Below, in pieces: positions 39,419-49,573 of a stretch of 64,000 nucleotides of DNA (its first letter is position 1; each line of letters starts with the position of its first letter). Source of the DNA: Methanoprimaticola sp047501175 (GTDB taxonomy: Archaea > Thermoplasmatota > Thermoplasmata > Methanomassiliicoccales > Methanomethylophilaceae); contig NZ_JBEQWH010000005.1 of the NCBI RefSeq assembly GCF_047501175.1, forward strand, positions 62,001 through 126,000. Reading direction: 5' to 3'. A model generated the notes under the pieces. That model was not told the origin of the DNA. It did no database searches and was given only the letters and a program-made list of their open reading frames with translations. Made by a program: the position numbers and the translations under genes.

Positions 39419-42400
39419 ATGAATATGAACAAAAGCAAGAAAGCAAAGCTGCTTTCCTCGTTCGCCGTCATGGCGATGGTCGTCTGCGCGTTCGCAGCAG
39501 TCATGCCCGTCGTCGATGGGGCGGACGCTGCAGTCAATTCTTCCACCGAGAAAGTGGGAGGTCTGGACATCAGCTTCGAGAGTTCTCTCGGAGCTGTCGT
39601 CTCCGACAACAAAGTTACCTTCACCGGTAGCTCGACCGCGGGTATGGCCGCGGGAAACAGCACTACATACAACTTCAACGATATTTTTGTAGGAAGTGGT
39701 GAAACAGCAACTCCTGCAGCCGCAGATTACTCTGCAGTAGTGCTCACGGGAATCACAGGCGCTGACTATTTCGAGATCATTCAGAAAAACAGCGCTCTGA
39801 GGATCTATGACCAGGAATGGAATGGAATCGTGGGCGATACGAAGACAAAAGTATACGCCGCTGTGAATGCCGCAGCCTACGAGTTCCTCATTCCCAAGGA
39901 CGGATCCAAGGTCGAAATCACTGTGAAAGAGGTCCTTAAGGTCGACGAGAGTGATCCTCAGAAAGTGACGGAGTATGGAGACGAGGTCACCACGTACACC
40001 TTCGACTTCACGCATGTCTCCACCAAGATCGTCCTGAAGTCCGATGTCACTGCGACAATGGCTGAAGGCACGACCGAGACGAAGCCCTGGGATTTCGACA
40101 ACGGCACGCTCATCCTCACGAACTACAACGGGTCCGAGATCTTCACGTACGCTGGATCTCTGAACGTAGAGCTCTCCGGAGAGAACACGATCACCAATCA
40201 CGGACTGTACGACACCGGTAAGTCCGGGGCCGGCGCCTCCGCCATATCCGTTACAGGAACAGGCAACACGCTCAGCGTGTACGCCAAGGATGCCGGTGCG
40301 ACGCTGAACATCGACTGTTGCAACGACATCGGGTTCGGGATCACCGGAACCAATGTGACCATCGGAAAGATGGCAGATGCAGGTGCAGAGGGAAAGACCG
40401 GCGAGACCACCACCCCCGTGAGGACCGTTGTCAACATCGACGGCGGCAACAGGGCGATCTATGCCACCGGCGCGAGCAACACCACTGCCATCCAGAATGC
40501 GGACGTCATCGTCGAAGGCGCTGAGAGAGGCATCAGGACGATCAACCTGACCGTCACCGACTCTAATGTCGAAGCGAAACTGTCCACGCCCGTGTCCAAC
40601 AACGAACAGGGAGTCGACGACTACTTCGGGATCAAGGCCGACGGAAAGCTCACCGTCGACACGGAGTCGAAGGTCACCGCACAGGGACTCCGTCTCGGAG
40701 GAGAGCTCGACAACAAGGGAATCGTCGCAGTGAGCGGGAACTACGAGCAGAACCCCGATGCGATTTACACCACGACTGCGACCGACGGATTGAAGGTCCT
40801 CGTCGCAGGACTCTATGTCGACACTGCGACCAATGCTACCGCTGACCGTGTCGCATCCGCTGGTACTGAGAAGGGCAAGATCTACCTGATCGGTGATGCG
40901 GGAGCATTCAACGTGACCGTCACCGACGGAGACAAGAAAGAGGTCACATCGACCACCGTCGAAGACGCACTGACCAAACTTGCTGACGAGAATAACTCCA
41001 AGGTCACCCTGATTGTCCCTGCAGGTACAGTGTCTACTACTCCTGTGTCTGTGCCCGAGGGCAAAGAGCTCACAGTGGTCGCCACAGAGAATGCTCTGAA
41101 CGGAATCGTGAAGACCGGACCTGTCGGCAACCAGTCTACTGCCACATTCGAGGGCGTCAAAGGGAACTTCGTCATCTCCCAGGGATCCGTCAAGCTCAGT
41201 TCCGATGAGGGACAGGGGATGATCTCAGAGGGAACCATCACCCTCGGCGAGAGGGAGACCCTCGACATAGACGTCAAAGTCGAGAACCTCACAGTGGAGG
41301 CTACTGATGGAAAGAAGGCCTTCGTCACCGTCAAGTCCGACGTGGAGGTCACCGGAACGCTCTCCCTCGGCTCCGGCATCACCATGACCAACACCGGCTC
41401 CATCACCCTCGCCGAGAACGCGAAGATCGATGTCGCCAGCAACGCGGTCCTCAAGAACAACGGAAGCATCATCGGACAGAAGGGAGAGGTCACCGGAGCG
41501 GGGACCTTCGACAACAGCGGAAGCGTCGGATGCGTCGTGTCCACCGCCACCGTTCTCGGTACCACCTTCGACCTCGAGGTCTCCGGAGAGGCCGTCCAGG
41601 ACAGGACCTACGGATCCCTCCAGAACGTCATCGTTCCCGAGGGCAAGGTCTGGACCATCACCACCGGAACGTCCATCACCATCAACGGCAACCTCATCGT
41701 CGAGGGGACCCTCGTGATCGACGGAGAGCTCATCGTCGCAGGTTCCGGAGCAGGGACCGCCAAGATGACCGTCGAGGAGGGCGCCGTCGTCACCATCAAC
41801 GAGAAGGGAGTGCTCTCCATCGGAAGCACGACGTCCGCAGGCGACGCCGTCATCGACGGAACAGTCATGGTCTACGGTGTCCTGAACGTAATCAAGACTT
41901 CCGAGACCGTCGCCATCGGGGACAACACCAACGTCGCCGACGGAGTCGCCGTCAACGGGGACATGACCGTCTCTACCACGGGAGTCGTCGCCACCGGAGA
42001 GGATGCCCGCATGACCGTCTACGGTACCTTCACCATGAACGGAAGCTTCGGATACGGAAGCAACGACTTCGCGCTCTACGACAAGGGAACGGTCGTCATC
42101 AACAACGCCGCGGCCGAGAGGCCCGCGAACGTCAGTGGAAGCGGGATCGCGACAATCTATCTCGCAGCCGACGATGTCTCCGTGGACATCACGTCGTTCC
42201 TCTTCGAGAAGCAGACCTCCTCGCTCAAGATCACCGATGAGGGGCTCGTCCTGAAGAAGGCGACAAAGACCCTGGAGTCCGTCGTTCTCGATGATGGTGC
42301 GGTGAACACCATCGTATTCGATATGAGCCAGAGGAGCACCTACCTTGAGAAGGCGACCGTCGGAAGCATCGTCGTGACCGAGGATGTCAGCACTAAGAAG

Positions 42401-45112
42401 AGCACGGCCACTGGACACACGGATGACAACGTCTACACTGCGAAGATGGACGTCTCCGGATCCGTCGCCGCCGGATTCACGTTCAGCGCATCCTCCAGCA
42501 ATGCCACGGTCACCGACAGGGTGAACATGGGCATCGATGGTGGAGACAAGGTTTACTTCACAGGCAGCACCACCGCTGCAGAGTACGTCGGAGGGGTCAC
42601 CGTCGCTTCCGATCTGACCATCGGAAACTACGTCAACCTTTCCAACACGGGCAACATGTCCGTTTCCGGAACCGTCTCCGCACTCGGAGCGAACGGTGTC
42701 GTCATGCCCATCACCAACCAGGGGGACATCGAGGTCACCGGGCTCATCACGGCCAGCAACAAGATCGCCGGCACCGGTACGATCTCCGCCGCATACTACG
42801 TCATCATCACCGGAACCGGTGTCGATGCCGTCACGACCTACAACTACGCCTCCTTCGGAACCGCCGTCGCGGCGGTCGCCGATGCGTCCAACACTAACGC
42901 CTCCAAGGTCGTCACGATCTATGGGGACCTCGTCGTCAAGGAGAACGTGGACGTCCCCGCAGGGGTCACTGTCAACTTCGACACCGAAGCTAAGATGACC
43001 ATCGGACCCGAGACGGGCGGACAGGACGTCGTCGTGAAGTTCGCCAGCGGGGCCATCATGAACAACAGTGCCGAGGAGCAGGTCATCGTCAACGGAACCC
43101 TCGAGTTCGCCAACAAGGCCAACGACAAGACCCGCGATGTCGTCTGCGACGTCACCGTCAGGTCCGAGGAGAAGAACGGACCCGTCACCTACACCAACCT
43201 CCTCACCGCCCTGGCCAATGCGGCCGACGGATCGGTCGTCGAGGTCACCAGGCAGACCGGGAACGTCACCCTGTCTTCCAACCTGACACTCCGCGACGGG
43301 ATCACACTTTACATCCCCGAGGGAGTGGCCTCCCTGTACCTCAAGAACGGCGTCACCCTGACCATCGACGGTGTCCTGAAGACCGAGTCCGACATCATCG
43401 CCGAGACCAAGTTCTCCACCACCGCCATGAACGTTGACGCTCCCAATACCGCTAACGACAAGTTCTCCAGTGCGATCGTCGTCAACGGCTACCTCTACGT
43501 GAACAAGGGCGTCAGCAATTCGCTCGAGTACGGAGATTCGGTTGATGACAGTTCTACTTCGGGCGTCAATGAGGCCAAACTCATGTCCAAGGGTGCACCC
43601 ATCGCCGGAGCGTACTACGACTACGACGGAGACTGGAACGTCATCTCCACCCTGGAGAATGCCATCGCCGTCATGGACAAGGTCACATCCAACATCACGA
43701 TCAACGGAGCGGTCTCCGCAGGGGACGTCTCGTTCGTCGGGAACGATGACTGCACCACCATCAACGTCGATGGAAAGCAGGTCACAGAGATGGATGGCAC
43801 TACGAAGGTCAACACAACCCTGACCGTCAGCTCCCTGACCCTCGGGGATGGAATGAAGTTCACCATGGCCTCTAGCCAGGATGTTACGACGAAGGGTGCC
43901 CTCATCGGAACCATCACCGTCGGAAGCGCATCCGTCGTGTCCGTCAAGGCCACCGGAATCGCCGCCGAGAACGTCGAGGGCAAGCTCGTCCTCACCGGAA
44001 CCACTGTCGCCGATAGCAGTGGTGAATCATTTGCCATCTCTGCAGGAACCGTCTATGCCGGAACCACCGCTGCGACAGGTGGAGCTTTCGTGATGGATGG
44101 GGACTTCTTCAGCATCGCGACCGGAGCGACTCTCGAGGTCGTCGGAACCTTCACATTCGATAATCTCACCGTCAATGGAACCTTCGTGGTCCCCTCCGGT
44201 AAGACTGCGAATGCGGACGCCAGTACGGGTGCACTCGTCGTGAACGGAACCGTCACCGTGGCTCCCGAGACCGACTCCAAGGCTGCAGGAAACCTCACCG
44301 TCAAGGACCTCTACATCGGACTGACATCCAAGGACGTCACCGGTGCGGACGCGTCCTTCAGCGGACCTGTCACCGTGAACAACATCGCCTATGTCAAGGC
44401 CGGTTCCTCCATCGATGCTGTCGCACAGAAGATCCTGGACAAGAAGGACAACACCCAGTTCTTCGTTGCAGACGTCCTCTGGATGACCGCATACGATTTC
44501 AATGGTGGCAACAAGGTGTCTACTGTTGATGAGGCACCCGTCGAGAATGCTGCGTTCAAGGGATGGGTCGACTCGGACGGAAAGAACATCAAGTTTACCG
44601 GTACGTCGAGTGAATACGACCCCGAAATTGGAGCTAGTAAGACCAAGAAGGTCACGGCAAACATCGACTACGATGTCTACACTGTCTACGTCTACGCCAA
44701 CGAGGGTATCGCGAACGTCTACATCGACGGGAATGCGATGGCCAAGGGAATCCTCCCTGCAGAAGATATCTCCGATGGAATGGCGAATGGATTCTTCCTC
44801 AAGGTCTCCGCAGGCGAGCACGAGATCACCTATGACCTGACCAACGGATGGACCGGTTCCGCCGTGTTCAAGGTCAACGGCGATGCCATCAGCGGCAACA
44901 AGTTCACCACCACCGGAACCCCCGGAGAGACCGACACCGTTCTGGACTACTACGTCCAGGTCTCCGGCCTCGAGAAGTCCGGATACGTACCCGACGCACC
45001 CGACAGCAAGGATGACTCCGGCATGGGAATCACCGATTACCTGCTGATCGTCCTCGTCGTCCTCATCATCGTCATGGCGATCATCGTCGCCATGAGGCTC
45101 ATGAGGAGCTGA
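39419..45112 (+). CDS. Giant adhesin-like surface protein (1,897 residues)
   Basis: Signal peptide (KLLSSFAVMAMVVCAFAAVM), then a very long Thr/Val/Gly/Asn-rich body of short beta-strand repeats (VNGDMTVSTTGVVATG, INGNLIVEGTLVIDGELIVA) suggesting right-handed beta-helix or beta-roll folds, an InlB-like segment near the end (AYDFNGGNKVSTVDEAPVEN), and a C-terminal membrane helix (YLLIVLVVLIIVMAIIVAM) with a short basic tail. Almost no Cys. Start chosen at MNMNKSKK, with SD GGGAGG ~12 bases before; an upstream frame is open. Probably a cell-surface adhesin for host or partner contact. Repeated internal blocks invite recombination. Confidence 0.85.
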   Translation: MNMNKSKKAKLLSSFAVMAMVVCAFAAVMPVVDGADAAVNSSTEKVGGLDISFESSLGAVVSDNKVTFTGSSTAGMAAGNSTTYNFNDIFVGSGETATPAAADYSAVVLTGITGADYFEIIQKNSALRIYDQEWNGIVGDTKTKVYAAVNAAAYEFLIPKDGSKVEITVKEVLKVDESDPQKVTEYGDEVTTYTFDFTHVSTKIVLKSDVTATMAEGTTETKPWDFDNGTLILTNYNGSEIFTYAGSLNVELSGENTITNHGLYDTGKSGAGASAISVTGTGNTLSVYAKDAGATLNIDCCNDIGFGITGTNVTIGKMADAGAEGKTGETTTPVRTVVNIDGGNRAIYATGASNTTAIQNADVIVEGAERGIRTINLTVTDSNVEAKLSTPVSNNEQGVDDYFGIKADGKLTVDTESKVTAQGLRLGGELDNKGIVAVSGNYEQNPDAIYTTTATDGLKVLVAGLYVDTATNATADRVASAGTEKGKIYLIGDAGAFNVTVTDGDKKEVTSTTVEDALTKLADENNSKVTLIVPAGTVSTTPVSVPEGKELTVVATENALNGIVKTGPVGNQSTATFEGVKGNFVISQGSVKLSSDEGQGMISEGTITLGERETLDIDVKVENLTVEATDGKKAFVTVKSDVEVTGTLSLGSGITMTNTGSITLAENAKIDVASNAVLKNNGSIIGQKGEVTGAGTFDNSGSVGCVVSTATVLGTTFDLEVSGEAVQDRTYGSLQNVIVPEGKVWTITTGTSITINGNLIVEGTLVIDGELIVAGSGAGTAKMTVEEGAVVTINEKGVLSIGSTTSAGDAVIDGTVMVYGVLNVIKTSETVAIGDNTNVADGVAVNGDMTVSTTGVVATGEDARMTVYGTFTMNGSFGYGSNDFALYDKGTVVINNAAAERPANVSGSGIATIYLAADDVSVDITSFLFEKQTSSLKITDEGLVLKKATKTLESVVLDDGAVNTIVFDMSQRSTYLEKATVGSIVVTEDVSTKKSTATGHTDDNVYTAKMDVSGSVAAGFTFSASSSNATVTDRVNMGIDGGDKVYFTGSTTAAEYVGGVTVASDLTIGNYVNLSNTGNMSVSGTVSALGANGVVMPITNQGDIEVTGLITASNKIAGTGTISAAYYVIITGTGVDAVTTYNYASFGTAVAAVADASNTNASKVVTIYGDLVVKENVDVPAGVTVNFDTEAKMTIGPETGGQDVVVKFASGAIMNNSAEEQVIVNGTLEFANKANDKTRDVVCDVTVRSEEKNGPVTYTNLLTALANAADGSVVEVTRQTGNVTLSSNLTLRDGITLYIPEGVASLYLKNGVTLTIDGVLKTESDIIAETKFSTTAMNVDAPNTANDKFSSAIVVNGYLYVNKGVSNSLEYGDSVDDSSTSGVNEAKLMSKGAPIAGAYYDYDGDWNVISTLENAIAVMDKVTSNITINGAVSAGDVSFVGNDDCTTINVDGKQVTEMDGTTKVNTTLTVSSLTLGDGMKFTMASSQDVTTKGALIGTITVGSASVVSVKATGIAAENVEGKLVLTGTTVADSSGESFAISAGTVYAGTTAATGGAFVMDGDFFSIATGATLEVVGTFTFDNLTVNGTFVVPSGKTANADASTGALVVNGTVTVAPETDSKAAGNLTVKDLYIGLTSKDVTGADASFSGPVTVNNIAYVKAGSSIDAVAQKILDKKDNTQFFVADVLWMTAYDFNGGNKVSTVDEAPVENAAFKGWVDSDGKNIKFTGTSSEYDPEIGASKTKKVTANIDYDVYTVYVYANEGIANVYIDGNAMAKGILPAEDISDGMANGFFLKVSAGEHEITYDLTNGWTGSAVFKVNGDAISGNKFTTTGTPGETDTVLDYYVQVSGLEKSGYVPDAPDSKDDSGMGITDYLLIVLVVLIIVMAIIVAMRLMRS

Positions 45113-45148
45113 TCGCGAACACACGGATGAGCGAAGGCTATCCCCACC

Positions 45149-45260
45149 AACCTGAACAGCAAACCCCGGAGGTCCCTCGGGACCTCCATTCACAGGACAC
45201 GCAACGAACCTGAACAGCAAACGGGCCTCGGAGCGGGGCCTCCCAGACGGGGGGTCCCGG
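45149..45260 (+). repeat. Terminator hairpin and 16-bp direct repeats after the giant gene
   Basis: AACCTGAACAGCAAAC occurs at 45149-45164 and again at 45207-45222. Between them GGAGGTCCC (45168-45176) and GGGACCTCC (45179-45187) form a perfect 9-bp stem, a likely terminator. After the second copy comes another GC-rich region (GGGCCTCGGAGCGGGGCC). So a unit of direct repeat plus hairpin seems to be present twice. Confidence 0.6.
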
Positions 45261-45775
45261 GCCCATCATATCATCGACCGTTCCAGGAACGGACTCACAG
45301 AATCACGCTCAAGGATCATCGGATCACTGAATCACGCTAAACCGGTGCCGGACTTAGTTCATGTGTATTCCTCCGGTACCTCCTTACGGGCGGAGCTCTC
45401 CCTCCGCACGGGAAACGCGTTACCTCCGGCCGGGACCATCTTCCGGCCGGAGGGTCCGGTTCAAAGTACAATTTTCGACTCGGATACTGTTTTGAATCTA
45501 GTGTTCCGAAGGGTCAGGATATCGGGGATCCCAGTATGATGAACGATATCGGTTGTCATGACGTCACGATCATCGACGATCCTATCTGATCCGCCCCACG
45601 CATCATGAGGACCTAACGGTTCATCTGGACCATACTTGGAGCATCGTTCCATGGTTCCAACGATATCGCCACATGCTACGATACCTCTATCAGGCGGTCT
45701 GACGCATGGATGACGGTGCAACTTCACCGATCCAGGGTGCCTGTCCCGGATCCCCAGATAGCGTCAATGAAGTGA
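45261..45775. other. Long intergenic region with a strong 11-bp-stem hairpin
   Basis: CCTCCGGCCGG (45423-45433) pairs perfectly with CCGGCCGGAGG (45443-45453), loop 9 bases. Short direct repeats GAATCACGCT occur twice near 45300-45340. No gene is convincing in the remaining ~300 bases; this may be decayed sequence left of the Fic remnant. Confidence 0.5.
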
Positions 45776-46020
45776 GTATTTGAACGGCTTCATCTTCTCC
45801 AAAGACAGAGCGTCAACGAGTCCCGGGCGATGGACCTCCTGTTCAGGAACCCGTACACATCGTCCAGGGGCCTGGTCGAATCGATAGGCACGTCCCTTCC
45901 CACCGCCAATAGGATCATCGAAAGGTTCGCATCCGTCGGTGTGGTCAGGGAGGTGTCCGGGAGGAGGCGCAACCGCCTGTACTGTGCGGACGGGATATCG
46001 GAGATGCTCAGGCGATCCCG
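45776..46020 (+). pseudogene. C-terminal remnant of a Fic-family gene
   Basis: The frame open from 45776 encodes ERLHLLQRQSVNESRAMDLL then LFRNPYTSSRGLVESIG and GTSLPTANRIIERFASVGVV with RRNRLYCADGISEML, the winged-helix tail that ends many Fic proteins (…NP......A..L.VS..TAN..I..L...GI). The catalytic N-terminal part is missing: a TGA at 45773 and the preceding sequence do not continue it. The frame then runs into the opposite AAA gene without a natural stop. Best read as a decayed gene end. Confidence 0.65.
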
Positions 46021-46026
46021 TGGCCC

Positions 46027-47412
46027 TCAGATGCACATGGCCATGTACGGCGGTATCCTGATGACCCCGTCCACCACCTTCAGCTGCGCGGGATGGACCA
46101 CGTAGCATCTCTCGATCCTGTCCCCGAACTTCTTCCTGAACCTGTCCATCGAGACGGTCGAGTATCTCGGCCCCGATTTCACCTCCACCGGAATGATTCT
46201 TCCGTCGACAGCGTTTCCGACGGACAGGAGGAAGTCTATCTCCATCTCGTTCCTGTGGGCCTCCCTGTCATAAAGCACGTAGAAGAACAGTCTGTGCCCG
46301 GATGCTACGAGCATCTGAGAGATTGCATTCTCGTACAGCATGCCCTTGTTGACATTGAACTCCCCGTCGATTATCCTCCTGTAGACCTCCGGATCGACGG
46401 ACCCGTTCTCACGATATGTGTGCGTCACGAGAAGTCCGGTATCGCCCATGTAGCACTTGACCCTCCTGCGGTCCTCCGTGCCCGAGAATCCGATGTCCGG
46501 GTCTGAGACGGAGAAGCATTCGTTGCAGATCATCGAGTTCCCCAGCCAGAAGAACGTGTCCGCATACCTGTCTATCGTAGAGCCCTTCGTCACGTCGCTG
46601 AGGACGACCTGCTTGTCATGCTTCGAGAGGAACGACGGGATCTGGTCGAATATGGACTGGACCTTGCTGGCATAGGACGCAGGGATCTTCATGATGTCAT
46701 CCCTGTACAGTTCCAGGATGTCTCCCTTGACATCATCCGCAGCGTCGAAATCGCGGTCGTTCCTCAGATACGCATGGACGCTCTGCGGCATGCCTCCAAT
46801 CATCATGTACTGCTTGAACAGAAGCATGGCTCTGAGATGCAGACTCTTCGGAAGCGGCCTCAGCTCCGAGAAGCTGGTCCTGATGAGGTCCACGAGATCA
46901 TCCTCTCCGAATGCCCAACAGAACTCCTCGAAGTCCATAGGGTACATCCTCATCTTCTTCTCCTCGGAAGGGATCACGATGTCCTTGACGTTCTCTCTGA
47001 TGGATATGAGGGAACCGGTCTCTATGTAGTCGTACCTTCCATCCTTCACAAGGCTCTTGATAAGCTCCCTGGCACGGGGGAATTTCTGGACCTCGTCGAA
47101 TATTATCAGGGATTCTCTGCGATAGAGTTTCACGGAGTACTGGGCAGAGATGTACATGAACAGGTCGTCCGGTCTCTCGCCGAAGTTGTCGAACATCTCC
47201 AACAGTCCTTTCCCAGCCTCTGAGAAGTCTATCAGCACGTACGACCGATATTCGTTCCTCCCGAACTCCTCGGCGATGGTGGATTTTCCGACACGACGGG
47301 CACCTTCTATCATAGCCGCCGTGGAACCGTCGTATCTGCGTTTCCATGCGAGAAGCTGATCGTACACCTTCCGTCTGAACTTCAGATAGTGGGGATCAGT
47401 CATGTCTGTCAT
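46027..47412 (-). CDS. AAA-type ATPase with DUF4143 C-terminal domain (large form)
   Basis: 461 residues from MTDMTDPHYLKFRRK. Walker A IEGARRVGKSTIAEEF, Walker B LIIFDEVQKFPRA, sensor-like YIETGSLISI, central IGGMPQSVHAYL, and a C-terminal DUF4143 nuclease-like region ending with EMEIDFLLSVG ... IPVEVKSG (D...ExK). Role unknown; often mobile or defence-associated. A TATA-like TTTAAATA (~47434-47446) ~25 bases before the start supports the start and a leaderless mRNA; a further TTG-initiated extension would run through the repeat array. Confidence 0.82.
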   Translation of the reverse strand: MTDMTDPHYLKFRRKVYDQLLAWKRRYDGSTAAMIEGARRVGKSTIAEEFGRNEYRSYVLIDFSEAGKGLLEMFDNFGERPDDLFMYISAQYSVKLYRRESLIIFDEVQKFPRARELIKSLVKDGRYDYIETGSLISIRENVKDIVIPSEEKKMRMYPMDFEEFCWAFGEDDLVDLIRTSFSELRPLPKSLHLRAMLLFKQYMMIGGMPQSVHAYLRNDRDFDAADDVKGDILELYRDDIMKIPASYASKVQSIFDQIPSFLSKHDKQVVLSDVTKGSTIDRYADTFFWLGNSMICNECFSVSDPDIGFSGTEDRRRVKCYMGDTGLLVTHTYRENGSVDPEVYRRIIDGEFNVNKGMLYENAISQMLVASGHRLFFYVLYDREAHRNEMEIDFLLSVGNAVDGRIIPVEVKSGPRYSTVSMDRFRKKFGDRIERCYVVHPAQLKVVDGVIRIPPYMAMCI

Positions 47413-47448
47413 AATCTGGTAATCGAAGACTTCATTTAAATATTTTTG

Positions 47449-47533
47449 ATAATACGCGGGTTTGAACAACCATAATAATTCAATAATACGCGTGTTTGAA
47501 AAAGTAAATTATTCAATAATACGCAGGTTTGAG
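47449..47533 (-). promoter_or_regulatory. Three 18-bp direct repeats upstream of the AAA/DUF4143 gene
   Basis: ATAATACGCGGGTTTGAA (47449-47466), ATAATACGCGTGTTTGAA (47483-47500) and ATAATACGCAGGTTTGAG (47516-47533), starting 34 and 33 bp apart, about three helical turns. The first abuts the TATA box of the minus-strand gene. They look like iterons or operators specific to this gene; the same motif is not seen elsewhere in the window. Confidence 0.7.
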
Positions 47534-47662
47534 TTTATAAAGCAGATTCTAGCTCGAATGTCTGGCCATGTTTTTGCAGAGTGTGCGGTTCGATCCAGGT
47601 CCGCATAGTACCGGCATCCCCGTCCCTCTCATCTGCCATGCCCTGATCAGGTCACTCCCGGG

Positions 47663-47750
47663 GTGTAAGGGTTACAGCACACATCCTCCGTTTAATATCC
47701 CGATGGCAGAACACCTCGTCACGTATCATTCCGCATGTCCGGACGGTGCG
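47663..47750 (+). promoter_or_regulatory. Conserved promoter-leader element of the AAA-ATPase-like gene (copy 2)
   Basis: Reads GTGTAAGGGTTACAGCACAC, then CGTTTAATA (TATA), then CTCGTCACG...ATTCCGCATGTCCGGACGG, matching the element at 10834-10920 before the paralogue, block by block and with nearly equal total length (88 versus 87 bp). The gene begins ~70 bases further than in copy 1. A small frame at 47703-47804 inside it is not treated as a gene. Confidence 0.6.
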
Positions 47751-47821
47751 TGGGACGGTATGCGATTGTCTAAAAGAAAGTCTAAGAAGTTATTAAATCA
47801 ATAAATGACAATCATAGGGAT

Positions 47822-49510
47822 ATGAAGAATCTTGATACGAGCGGCATCGGGTTCTCCGATATGATCGACAACGACATGCTCTACATCGACAAGACGTTGC
47901 TCATAGACGACATCCTCAGGACGGACAGCAGAGGGGTGTTCCTCTACACGCGCCCGAGGAGGTTCGGGAAGACCACGAACCTCTCCATGCTCCAGGAATA
48001 CTTCGACGTCAGAAGGAGGGGGACGCACAGGTTCGACGGGCTGGCGATATCCAGGCCGGAGTACTCCAGGCATGAGGTCCACAGGAATGCCTACAACGTC
48101 GTCCGCATAGACCTCAAGGGATGCAACCCCAGGACATATGACAGCTTTATCGAGAGTATCGGGTACATCATCGCAGAGGTCTTCGGAAAACAACTCGATG
48201 CGATCGACCGGGGATCCCTGACTCAGATGGACGTGAAGCATCTGGACCGTATAGCCGGGGCAGAGGCTACGGAGAGCATGCTTGTCTCATCGCTTCAACT
48301 CCTCAGCAGGGCCCTCCATGCTTCCAACGGCCTCAGGACCGTCATACTCGTGGACGAGTACGATGCCCCGATAACGTACGATCTCGACAATCCCAATCAG
48401 AAGAAAATCTTGGCATTCCTCTCGGGGTTCCTGTCATCCGCCTTCAAGAGCAACGACCACGTCCAGCTGGGCGTCATCACAGGAATACTTCAGATGGCCA
48501 AGGAGAACATGTTCTCCAAACTGAACAACGTGGTCGTCAACAACATCTTCTCATTGACGTCGGACGAGCGCTACGGATTCACGGAGTCGGAGGTCAAGGC
48601 CGTATTGGAGGGCCGGGAGTGTCTGGAGCAGTTCGGGAAGGTCAAGGAATGGTATGACGGATACCGTTTCGGTAATGCAGACGTCTACAATCCCTATGCC
48701 ATCATCAATTTCGCCATCACGGGAAAGGAATTCAAGCGGTTCTGGGCGGGCAACAACTCAGGGCCCGCGCTCAGGATGCTGTTCAGCAGCCTCGAAGCGG
48801 ACACGTTCGAGAAGATCAGCGGTCTGCTGAAGGGCGGAGAGATCGAGTACGAGATGGACAGCGGCGTCTTCCTGGACGATCTCGCGAAAGGTTCACTGAC
48901 GACGGTCCTGTCCGTGATGGCCATGAGCGGTTACCTCAAGGCGGTTCCCACAGGTACGGACGACGTCTACACGCTCAGCATCCCGAACTATGAGGTCTGG
49001 AGGTCGGTCAAGAGGGTCCTGGACGATATGGGGCCAGCATCGGAGCGCAGGATCTCCATGATGAGGGAGGCGGTGTTCAAGAACGACGCCGAGGCACTGT
49101 GCGGGATATTGGAGGACATCCTCGCGTGCGAGAGCTACTTCGACCTGGTCGATGAGAAGGACTATCGGCAGATCCTGATGACCGCGATGTTCCTCGTCTC
49201 CAGGGATTCCGAGGTCAGGACCCAGAGGGAGGCGGGAAGCGGCAGATTGGACATAGTGATGACCTCCGACGGGCGTCCCAGCGTAATATTCGAGCTCAAG
49301 CGCTCCATAAAGGAGGCCGACCTCGTCAGGGACGCGGAGGAGGGCCTCAGGCAGATCCATGGGCGCAGATACTACGCGGGTCTCGAGGGGGACGTGATCC
49401 TCTACGGGATCTCGTTCTGGTCCAAGTTCCCGTGCGTCAGATCCGAAGCAATCCGCATGGAACGGGTCCGAGGCCAGCATCGGACGATCGATAAGAATGA
49501 AGATGGTTTT
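47822..49510 (+). CDS. AAA-ATPase-like/PD-(D/E)XK protein, paralogue 2, stop codon missing
   Basis: Paralogue of 9068-10819: GFSDMIDNDMLYIDKT, Walker-like TRPRRFGKTTNLSML, VDEYDAP, and C-terminal GRLDIVMTSDGRPSVIFELK (20 letters) with FWSKFPC closing. Recognisable sequence ends near 49475; here the end is set before a G7/C-rich tract (49511-49551). The frame continues open to 52048, antisense through adk and out of frame through the oxidase gene, which cannot be real protein. A one-base indel in the G/C tract would give TGA at about 49577, so either a sequencing slip or true stop loss is likely. Confidence 0.75.
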
Positions 49511-49573
49511 CGGGGGGGCCCCGCCCCGGGCCCCCCCCTCGCGGGCACCCGTCCCGGGTCCGCCCACTGGCGA

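Noticed and set aside
47703..47804. Small frame (33 residues, MAEHLVTYHSACPDG...) with a TATA-like site before it
   Set aside because: It lies in the leader shared with the 10834-10920 element, where the matching sequence keeps no open frame. DNA rather than protein is conserved.
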